Source: Acidobacteriota bacterium (GTDB lineage Bacteria; Acidobacteriota; Terriglobia; Terriglobales; Acidobacteriaceae). Taken from it: 7,413 nt of DNA. The notes beneath the pieces are model-generated. The model did not search any database. It was not told the origin of the DNA and saw only the letters and a list, made by a program, of their open reading frames with translations. A program made the translations under genes and the position numbers. The stretch spans positions 1 to 7,413 of the forward strand of contig JAJZFE010000174.1 of the NCBI GenBank assembly GCA_021798655.1, given 5' to 3'. The first letter of the stretch is position 1; every line of letters starts with the position of its first letter. Shown in pieces: positions 1 to 5,474 of the stretch.

Positions 1-586
1 CACCATCCTCCTCGACGAGCACGACATCCGCGACCTCACCCTCGCCTCGCTCCGCAAACAGATCGGCAAGGTCACCCAGGAGACCGTGCTCTTCAACGAC
101 ACCGTGCGCAGCAACATAGCCTACGGCCAGCCCGACGCGCCCATGGCCCGCATCGAAGCCGCCGCCCGCGCCGCGCTCGCGCACGACTTCATCCTCCGCC
201 TGCCCAACGGCTACGACACCGTCATCGGCGAACGCGGCGCCAGCCTCTCCGGCGGCGAGCGCCAGCGCATCGCCATCGCCCGAGCCCTGCTCAAAGACGC
301 GCCCATCCTCATCCTCGACGAGGCCACCAGCTCGCTCGACACCGAATCCGAAGCCGCCGTCCAGGCCGCACTCGCCAACCTCATCGAAGGCCGCACCGTC
401 CTCGTCATCGCCCACCGACTCTCCACCGTCCGCCGCGCCGACCGCATCGCCGTCATGGAACACGGCACCATCACCGAACTCGGCACCCACGACGAACTCC
501 TCGCCCGCAACGGCACCTACTCCCGCCTCTACAACCTCCAGTTCGCCGACACCGACCTCATCGCCGACGCTCAACCCGCTCTCTAG
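1..586 (+). CDS. ABC exporter, C-terminal nucleotide-binding domain (partial, 5' end outside window)
   Basis: This is the 3' end of a type I ABC exporter of the MsbA/lipid-multidrug class; 194 residues are visible and the reading frame enters at base 2. The visible part is the ATPase domain, which hydrolyses ATP on the cytoplasmic face to drive export. In order: a Q-loop region ([12 protein letters not shown], visible residues 24-35), the ABC signature LSGGERQ (82-88), Walker B ILILDEA followed by the D-loop SSLD (102-113), and the switch histidine in AHRLS (His138, codon 413-415). The Walker A motif and transmembrane domain lie upstream of the window. An internal GTG at 86 gives an apparent start, but it falls inside the conserved domain and is not a real one. 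The substrate cannot be told from this domain. The TAG stop (584-586) is inside the first unit of a 7-bp repeat array. Family assignment is certain; export specificity is not. Confidence 0.95.
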   Translation, partial: TILLDEHDIRDLTLASLRKQIGKVTQETVLFNDTVRSNIAYGQPDAPMARIEAAARAALAHDFILRLPNGYDTVIGERGASLSGGERQRIAIARALLKDAPILILDEATSSLDTESEAAVQAALANLIEGRTVLVIAHRLSTVRRADRIAVMEHGTITELGTHDELLARNGTYSRLYNLQFADTDLIADAQPAL

Positions 587-707
587 GTTCTAGGTGCCAG
601 GTTCCAGGTGCTAGCTCTCAGCTTCTAGCTTCTAGCTCCTAGCTTCTAGCTCCAAGCTCCAGGCTCCAAGCTCCAAGCTCCAAGCTCCAAGCTCCAAGCT
701 CCAAGTG
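582..707. repeat. Heptanucleotide tandem array A (18 units)
   Basis: Eighteen consecutive 7-bp units follow one another without a phase break. The first units are TCTAGGT and TCTAGCT types, the last are CCAAGCT, with five identical copies at 666-700. The 5' half is diverse and the 3' half uniform, suggesting recent expansion at the 3' end. The array supplies the stop codon of the ABC exporter gene. TAG occurs at 584, 591, 612, 626, 633, 640 and 647, covering all three forward frames. Short heptamer repeats of this general kind are known in cyanobacteria as STRR sequences; a link to those is not implied. Confidence 0.95.
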
Positions 708-743
708 AGCCTCCGATCAAAATCTGGACGACATATTTCGGTT

Positions 744-776
744 TGTCATTCCGCAGCGAAGCGGAGGAATCTGCAT
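744..776 (+). repeat. REP-like interspersed hairpin repeat, copy 1
   Basis: A 33-bp element beginning TGTCATTCCGCAGCG and ending GGAGGAATCTGCAT. It can fold into a stem-loop over 748-770: ATTC pairs with GAAT, and an inner CGC with GCG closes a six-base loop, leaving a three-base bulge on the 3' side. Three further full copies occur at 1901, 3058 and 5408. It lies between heptamer arrays A and B. The flanks at 708-743 and 777-824 show nothing recognisable. Confidence 0.85.
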
Positions 777-824
777 TTTGCCGAACACGGCGAGCATTCT
801 GCGGGACTCAATCAGAGAGCCCCG

Positions 825-873
825 AGCACCTAGCACCTGGCACCTAGCCCCTGGCCCCTAGCCCCTCCCCCCT
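825..873. repeat. Heptanucleotide tandem array B (7 units)
   Basis: Seven phased 7-bp units of the form AGCACCT, GGCACCT or AGCCCCT, ending in CCCCCCT. The junctions create CTAG every second unit, with TAG at 831, 845 and 859. These are 14 bp apart and so fall in three different frames. The array ends 23 bp before the gmk start codon and leaves very little room for a conventional promoter. Confidence 0.85.
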
Positions 874-880
874 CATCGTC

Positions 881-886
881 TACACT
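881..886 (+). promoter_or_regulatory. Possible gmk -10 box (TACACT), near-leaderless
   Basis: TACACT lies 10 bp before the gmk ATG, and no Shine-Dalgarno sequence is visible between them. If this is the -10 element, the transcript would start within about three bases of the ATG. No convincing -35 box is present because array B occupies that position. Boxes of the same TANACT form precede the UDG gene and the tRNA gene. This is weak evidence from sequence alone. Confidence 0.3.
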
Positions 887-896
887 GAACACACCC

Positions 897-1574
897 ATGG
901 CCGGCATCCTCTTCATCATCTCGGCGCCCAGCGGATCGGGCAAATCCACGCTTGTCAGCGAGGTCCGCCGCCTCGTCCCCGGCCTGGAGTTCTCCATCTC
1001 CTACACCACCCGCGCCCCCCGCGGCTCCGAAGAGGATGGCCGCGAGTACCATTTCACCGACAAGGCCACCTTCGAGCGCATGATCGCCCACGGCGAGTTC
1101 CTCGAATACGCCACCGTCTTCGGCAACCACTACTACGGCACCGCCGTCTCCGCGCTCGACCACGCCCGCGCCCAGGGCAACGACCTCCTGCTCGACATCG
1201 ACGTCCAGGGCGCGCTGCAGGTGATGAAGAAGATGCCGCGGGCCGTGTCCATCTTCATCCTCCCGCCCACGCCCGAGGTCCTCGAACGCCGCCTCCGCAA
1301 CCGCAGCCAGGCCGAAGGCGTCGCCGACGAGGCCGAGATCGAAAAGCGTCTCTCTCAGGCCCGCACCGAGCTGCAGCAGCTCCACGACTACCAGTACGCC
1401 CTCGTCAACGACGTCCTCGACCAGGCCGCCTCCGAGATGCGCGCCATCGTCCTCGCCGCCCGCCACGACGCCACCCCCGACGACACCACGCTCGCCGCCG
1501 CCTGTCTCACCTCGCAACACTCCCCGCGCCTCAACGCCGCCCTCGCCAGCTTCAGCAGCACAATTCCACAATAA
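897..1574 (+). CDS. gmk: Guanylate kinase
   Basis: Cytosolic enzyme that phosphorylates GMP (or dGMP) with ATP to give GDP, an essential step in guanine nucleotide supply. The 225-residue protein carries all family motifs: P-loop APSGSGKST (residues 10-18), the GMP-binding segments SYTTR (35-39) and GREYHF (48-53), EFLEYA (67-72), FGNHYYGT (75-82), and DIDVQGA (100-106). The lid-type arginine region RLRNR and the C-terminal RLSQARTELQQLHDYQYALVND segment (split here: RLSQARTEL, then YALVND) are also present. Family members are usually about 200-210 residues, so the last 15-20 residues are a slightly long tail. The ATG at 897 fits because the P-loop follows at the usual distance. There is no ribosome binding site, so translation may be leaderless. 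It precedes rpoZ by 61 bp, a widely conserved pairing. Confidence 0.97.
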   Translation: MAGILFIISAPSGSGKSTLVSEVRRLVPGLEFSISYTTRAPRGSEEDGREYHFTDKATFERMIAHGEFLEYATVFGNHYYGTAVSALDHARAQGNDLLLDIDVQGALQVMKKMPRAVSIFILPPTPEVLERRLRNRSQAEGVADEAEIEKRLSQARTELQQLHDYQYALVNDVLDQAASEMRAIVLAARHDATPDDTTLAAACLTSQHSPRLNAALASFSSTIPQ

Positions 1575-1623
1575 ATTTTCCACACCCGGTTAACTTCTCG
1601 GTTACGATACATGCAAACCCCCC

Positions 1624-1628
1624 GGAGG
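1624..1628 (+). promoter_or_regulatory. Shine-Dalgarno of rpoZ
   Basis: A perfect GGAGG seven bases before the ATG at 1636. It fixes the rpoZ start and contrasts with gmk and the UDG gene, which have no such site. TACGAT at 1603-1608 is a possible -10 box for a separate rpoZ transcript with a short leader, but no good -35 box is seen. Confidence 0.8.
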
Positions 1629-1635
1629 TCCTTGC

Positions 1636-1854
1636 ATGGCCCTTAGCGAGCAACCGTCGCTGCTTCTGCAGAACAAGTACAGCCTCGTCAAAGGCGCTGC
1701 ACGTCGCGCCCGTCAGCTGCAGTCCGGTGCGCCTCCACTCGGCATCTCCAACTCGCTCAAGGCCTGCCGCGTCGCCGAAGACGAGGTCCGCTCCGGCAAG
1801 GTCACCTACACCGTCGGCCTGCGCAAGCCCGCCCCACCCACGGCGATCGCATAG
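1636..1854 (+). CDS. rpoZ: DNA-directed RNA polymerase omega subunit
   Basis: The 72-residue protein is the small omega subunit, which wraps the C-terminus of beta-prime and helps assemble and stabilise RNA polymerase; in many bacteria it also forms part of a ppGpp site. The diagnostic segment is NKYSLVKGAARRARQLQSG (residues 13-31), matching the omega signature of a basic helix ending in RARQL. It is followed by KACRVAEDEVRSGKVTY (42-58), equivalent to the second conserved helix of the family. Length is normal to slightly short. The ATG is supported by a strong GGAGG. Position directly after gmk strengthens the call, since gmk-rpoZ is conserved across phyla. coaBC or spoT, often next in other genomes, is not here; a DNA repair gene follows instead. 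Confidence 0.93.
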   Translation: MALSEQPSLLLQNKYSLVKGAARRARQLQSGAPPLGISNSLKACRVAEDEVRSGKVTYTVGLRKPAPPTAIA

Positions 1855-1900
1855 CTCCACGAACTTGCAGGCTCAGCCGGGCGCAACTCTCTTTTGGGCC

Positions 1901-1933
1901 TGTCATTCCGCAGCGCAGCGGAGGAATCCGCTT
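1901..1933 (+). repeat. REP-like interspersed hairpin repeat, copy 2
   Basis: Second copy of the 33-bp element (TGTCATTCCGCAGCG and GGAGGAATCCG), in the 145-bp gap between rpoZ and the UDG gene. It differs from copy 1 by A to C in the loop and by a T to C just after the stem. The hairpin pairs are all kept. No array accompanies this copy. Confidence 0.85.
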
Positions 1934-1984
1934 CCTGCTCCCGGCAACTGCGCGCGACAGCCACCCGTTTCACAGCGCACCCGG

Positions 1985-1990
1985 TAAACT
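1985..1990 (+). promoter_or_regulatory. Possible -10 box (TAAACT) of the UDG gene, near-leaderless
   Basis: TAAACT sits nine bases before the ATG at 2000, with no Shine-Dalgarno sequence between. The arrangement copies that at gmk (TACACT, 10 bases). No clear -35 hexamer is found at the expected distance. Confidence 0.3.
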
Positions 1991-1999
1991 GGTACACAG

Positions 2000-3184
<1,185 letters not shown>

Positions 3185-3210
3185 CACCTAGAACCTAGCA
3201 CCTAGCCCCT

Positions 3211-3238
3211 TTGTCTCCACAGCCATCTCTGCTAGACT
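3211..3238 (+). promoter_or_regulatory. Probable promoter of tRNA-Ala
   Basis: A -35-like TTGTCT (3211-3216), a 16-bp spacer and a -10 TAGACT (3233-3238), preceded directly by TGC as in extended -10 promoters. The tRNA begins 18 bases after the -10 box, giving a short 5' leader. It is the best-formed forward promoter in the window. Confidence 0.5.
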
Positions 3239-3256
3239 TACGAAGTACCCAAACGT

Positions 3257-3332
3257 GGGGCTGTAGCTCAGCTGGGAGAGCGCCTCGTTCGCAACGAGGA
3301 GGTCAGCGGTTCGATCCCGCTCAGCTCCACCA
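3257..3332 (+). tRNA. tRNA-Ala, anticodon CGC
   Basis: A 76-base gene with a complete cloverleaf. The acceptor stem pairs GGGGCTG (3257-3263) with CAGCTCC (3322-3328) and includes the G3:U70 wobble pair that is the identity signal for alanyl-tRNA synthetase. The D arm is GCTC/GAGC around AGCTGGGA. The anticodon stem CCTCG/CGAGG holds the loop TTCGCAA, with anticodon CGC at 3290-3292 reading GCG (alanine). The T arm is AGCGG/CCGCT with loop TTCGATC. Discriminator A and CCA (3330-3332) are encoded. GCG/GCC-rich coding in this genome fits the need for this isoacceptor. Confidence 0.98.
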
Positions 3333-3364
3333 ATTCTTCCCTTCCATCTCCATCCACATCTCCC

Positions 3365-3370
3365 AGGGGG
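3365..3370 (+). promoter_or_regulatory. Shine-Dalgarno supporting the TTG start of the amidohydrolase
   Basis: AGGGGG lies seven bases before TTG at 3378. With no in-frame ATG or GTG nearby upstream, and the metal-binding HXH motif only six residues inside, this site decides the start. Confidence 0.6.
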
Positions 3371-3377
3371 TTCTCCC

Positions 3378-4223
3378 TTGCGCGTTGACGCCCACCACCA
3401 CCTCTGGCGTTACACCCCCGCCGACTACGGCTGGATCGACGACGCCATGCGCGTCCTCCGCCGCGACTTCCTGCCCGCCGATCTCGCCCCGCTCTGCGCC
3501 GCCGCGCGCATCGACGCCACCGTCGCCGTCCAGGCCCGCCAGTCGCTCGCCGAGACCCACTGGCTCCTCGACCTCGCCGCCCAAAACCCCCTCATCGCCG
3601 GCGTCGTCGGCTGGGCTGACCTCGCCTCCCCGGACCTCCCCGCCACCCTCGAAACCCTCCGCACCAACCCGCTCCTCAAGGGCCTCCGTCATGTCGTCCA
3701 GGCCGAACCCGACGGTTTCCTCGACGCCCCGGCCTTCAACCGCGGCATCTCCGCGCTCTCCCCCACCGGCCTCGTCTACGACATCCTCATCTTCGCCCGC
3801 CAGCTCCCCGAAGCCACCCGTTTCGTCGATCTCCACCCAACGCAGTCCTTCGTCCTCGACCACATCGCCAAACCGGCCATCCGGAATCACGCCACCGGCG
3901 AACTCGCCCACTGGTCCGCCGCCATCCGCGAGCTCGCCCGCCGCCCCAACGTCGCCTGCAAGCTCTCCGGCATGGTCACCGAGGCCGACTGGCACACCTG
4001 GTCTCCCGCCTCGCTCCAGCCCTGCTTTGACGTCGTCCTCGAAGCCTTCGGCCCCACGCGCCTCATGGCCGGCAGCGACTGGCCCGTCCTCAACGTCGCC
4101 GCCACCTACACCCAGTGGTGGCAGACGCTCGACACCTGGCTCGCCCCCCTCACCCCGCACGAACGCGCCGCCATCGAAGGCCACACCGCCGCCCGACTCT
4201 ACAACCTCACGCTCCCCGCCTAG
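3378..4223 (+). CDS. Amidohydrolase family 2 protein, COG3618 type (probable sugar-lactone hydrolase)
   Basis: A 281-residue TIM-barrel metal-dependent hydrolase. Characterised members of this group include L-fucono- and L-rhamnono-lactonases and other lactone hydrolases, so opening a sugar or related lactone is the likely reaction; the substrate is not determined by the sequence. Visible motifs: the N-terminal DAHHHLW (residues 4-10, with the His6/His8 metal or substrate pair), GLRHVVQ (102-108), DHIAKP (161-166), CKLSGM (194-199), and GSDWPV (232-237) with the conserved barrel-end aspartate Asp234. Length is typical for the family and there is no signal peptide, so it should be cytosolic. 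It starts with TTG, supported by AGGGGG. It begins only 45 bp after the tRNA-Ala gene with no visible terminator between, so read-through from the tRNA promoter is possible. No sugar catabolism genes accompany it in the window. Confidence 0.88.
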   Translation: MRVDAHHHLWRYTPADYGWIDDAMRVLRRDFLPADLAPLCAAARIDATVAVQARQSLAETHWLLDLAAQNPLIAGVVGWADLASPDLPATLETLRTNPLLKGLRHVVQAEPDGFLDAPAFNRGISALSPTGLVYDILIFARQLPEATRFVDLHPTQSFVLDHIAKPAIRNHATGELAHWSAAIRELARRPNVACKLSGMVTEADWHTWSPASLQPCFDVVLEAFGPTRLMAGSDWPVLNVAATYTQWWQTLDTWLAPLTPHERAAIEGHTAARLYNLTLPA

Positions 4224-4467
4224 CCCCAGACTTTCTTTCGCCAAATGCCGGCCAAACTCCCTCTGTCAACCCCCAACCCACCACCCAAAACCCCTAACCC
4301 ATTCATCCCAAACGCCTTAACACCGCAAAACCAAAAACACATTCTCCCCCTCCCACTCGATACAATAGAAATAGGACTGGAAACTGGCAAACAGGAGACG
4401 GGCTCACAGGACACGGACCGAAAAGCATCGCCCCGCGAAAACCGCCCGCAACCCCAATGTTTTGAAT

Positions 4468-4495
4468 ATTATACCCGTAAAATCTTTGCAATCAA
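4468..4495 (-). promoter_or_regulatory. Promoter-like sequence pointing toward the amidohydrolase 3' end
   Basis: On the minus strand, TTGATT (4490-4495) is followed after 16 bp by a perfect TATAAT (4468-4473). Transcription would start near 4461 and run leftward, antisense to the amidohydrolase 3' end if it goes more than about 240 bases. No minus-strand gene lies downstream in the window. It is the closest match to a sigma-70 consensus here, but AT-rich DNA in a GC-rich genome produces such matches by chance. Confidence 0.4.
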
Positions 4496-4544
4496 TATTT
4501 TGCAGCCACAACACCGCGTAACTCATTGATTCCAGAGATCAAGC

Positions 4545-4578
4545 AAAAAATAGAGGGGGGGGGGGAGGGGGGTACCCC
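4545..4578 (-). terminator. Possible 3' end signal of the E1-alpha-like gene
   Basis: Nine bases after the TGA stop, the minus strand reads GGGGTACCCC (4569-4578), a perfect palindrome. It is followed by further C runs of a total of about 17 bases broken by one T, and then six T (4545-4550). The parts resemble a hairpin plus T tract, but the palindrome has no proper loop and the T tract is too far away. The C-rich, unstructured stretch could instead favour Rho. Low confidence. Confidence 0.25.
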
Positions 4579-4586
4579 GACGCCGA

Positions 4587-5291
4587 TCACTTCGGCAGCG
4601 GAATCTGCCGCGTCTTCAGGTACTGCTGCAGGCGGCCCAGCGGCTGCTGCGACCGCGTCACCTTCGCCGACTTCGCCGACGTCACCGCCCAGATCACCGC
4701 CGGCCCATCGCTCAGCCGCGCCCGGATCACCGACTCCTGCATCACGCGATACACCGCCACCGCGTCCGCGCCGTCCACCGCCAGAATCGGCAGCCGCAGC
4801 CGCTTCGCCACGCTCTGCATCGCGGCCCAGCTCAACGTGCCCGCCTTGCCGCCGCCCACCGCGTCCTCGCACACAAACACCACCGGCAGCCGCTGCTCCA
4901 GCGCCCAGGCCATCGCCTCCGCCCAGCCCGGCTCCGCAAACCCGGCCCGCGTGTACGCCAGCACCAGCCCGCCCGCAACACTGGCCGTGATCCCCCGCGC
5001 CGCGCCCACACAACCCGCCAGCCGCTCCTTCACCGGAACCGCCAGCCAGCCCGCAGCCTTGCCGTCCTTGCCCACCGGGGCCAGGGCCTCGGCTGAATCA
5101 TCGCCCGCTTCGCCGCACAGCACATCGCCCGGCAGCAGCTGCATACTGGTCGCCGCCAGCAACGCCTCGCGCACACCGAACTTCGCGCCGCGCTTCCTTC
5201 GCGTGAGCTGTTGCTCCAGCTCGCGACAGCGCAGCACGCGCAGATACAGTTCACTCAGCTTGCGATGGGGAAGCAGCGGATTCTCAGACAA
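4587..5291 (-). CDS. Pyruvate dehydrogenase E1-alpha-like protein, probably without ThDP-binding motif
   Basis: A 234-residue protein that follows the fold order of the E1-alpha subunit of 2-oxoacid dehydrogenases but is shortened from the usual 320-370. Residues 11-60 (KLSELYLRVLRCRELEQQL, then LLPGDVL) match the family N-terminus. Residues 106-142 (GGLVLAYTRAGFAEPGW, then QRLPVVFVCED) match the cofactor region, and 165-204 (RLPILAVDGADAVAVYRV, then SDGPAVI) match the C-terminal part. The GDG that begins the thiamine-diphosphate/Mg motif reads TRAG here, and the closing NN reads ED, so cofactor binding is unlikely. The TTG start is supported by GAGGA nine bases before it. It lies 183 bp downstream of aceE in the same direction, hinting at a structural or regulatory role with pyruvate dehydrogenase. 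Alternatives are a decaying paralogue or a different binding function. Homology is fairly sure, role unknown. Confidence 0.75.
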   Translation of the reverse strand: MSENPLLPHRKLSELYLRVLRCRELEQQLTRRKRGAKFGVREALLAATSMQLLPGDVLCGEAGDDSAEALAPVGKDGKAAGWLAVPVKERLAGCVGAARGITASVAGGLVLAYTRAGFAEPGWAEAMAWALEQRLPVVFVCEDAVGGGKAGTLSWAAMQSVAKRLRLPILAVDGADAVAVYRVMQESVIRARLSDGPAVIWAVTSAKSAKVTRSQQPLGRLQQYLKTRQIPLPK

Positions 5292-5300
5292 GCAGGCATT

Positions 5301-5305
5301 TCCTC
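5301..5305 (-). promoter_or_regulatory. Shine-Dalgarno of the E1-alpha-like gene
   Basis: GAGGA on the minus strand lies nine bases before TTG (5289-5291). A nearer ATG at 5296-5298 is in a different frame and would give an unrelated peptide, so the TTG is preferred. Confidence 0.5.
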
Positions 5306-5349
5306 GTACGTACTGGATTCGTTGGCGCGGTCACTCCCGCGATGGTTTC

Positions 5350-5440
5350 TGATCCCGCAGTTTCTTGTAATCCCGCAGCTTCGTGTCACTCCGCAGCGCA
5401 GCTTCTTTGTCATTCCGTAGCGCAGCGGAGGAATCTGCAT
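5350..5440 (+). repeat. REP-like repeat, copy 4, preceded by tandem partial copies
   Basis: The complete element (5408-5440) reads TGTCATTCCGTAGCG with GGAGGAATCTGCAT; one inner stem pair becomes T-G. Directly before it are three truncated left halves in tandem, at 5350-5365, 5366-5383 and 5384-5407. All begin TG, share a core of the form CCCGCAG or TCCGCAG, and end in a GTTTCT- or GCTTC-like sequence. The cluster fills most of the 183-bp spacer between aceE and the E1-alpha-like gene, and lies antisense to them. Confidence 0.75.
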
Positions 5441-5474
5441 CTCTGCCAACCGACCCTCCTGCGCCTAAGCCATC

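Larger units (their letters stand above)
4224..4586. other. Intergenic gap between convergent genes, AT-richer than its surroundings
   Basis: This 363-bp stretch separates the amidohydrolase from the E1-alpha-like gene, which converge on it. It has runs of CCCAACC/CCCAAAA type around 4268-4310, a weak roughly 7-bp periodic purine-rich stretch at 4374-4420, an AT-rich core at 4460-4500 holding a minus-strand promoter-like sequence, and G runs at 4555-4572. No credible gene is seen. Short open frames here lack a start with a ribosome binding site or protein-like composition. Confidence 0.7.

Noticed and set aside
582..707. CRISPR array
   Set aside because: Units are 7 bp and contiguous with no spacers, and no cas genes are present.
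873..1583. Long minus-strand open frame opposite gmk
   Set aside because: Gly/Val/Glu-rich mirror composition typical of antisense frames in GC-rich DNA; gmk on the plus strand has every family motif.
3211..4320. 369-codon plus-strand frame across the tRNA and amidohydrolase
   Set aside because: Runs straight through the tRNA gene and is Ser/Pro-rich; the amidohydrolase frame carries the real motifs.
4220..4414. Small minus-strand protein downstream of the TATAAT promoter-like sequence
   Set aside because: GTG start without a ribosome binding site, biased composition, and overlap with the amidohydrolase stop; no support as a gene.
4374..4420. Fourth heptamer array
   Set aside because: GG dinucleotides recur at 6-8 bp, but the phase is not constant, so it fails the strict 7-bp test met by arrays A to C.
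4526..5352. Plus-strand frames opposite the E1-alpha-like gene
   Set aside because: Pro/Ala/Ser-rich without recognisable domains; the minus-strand frame shows E1-alpha homology and a ribosome binding site.
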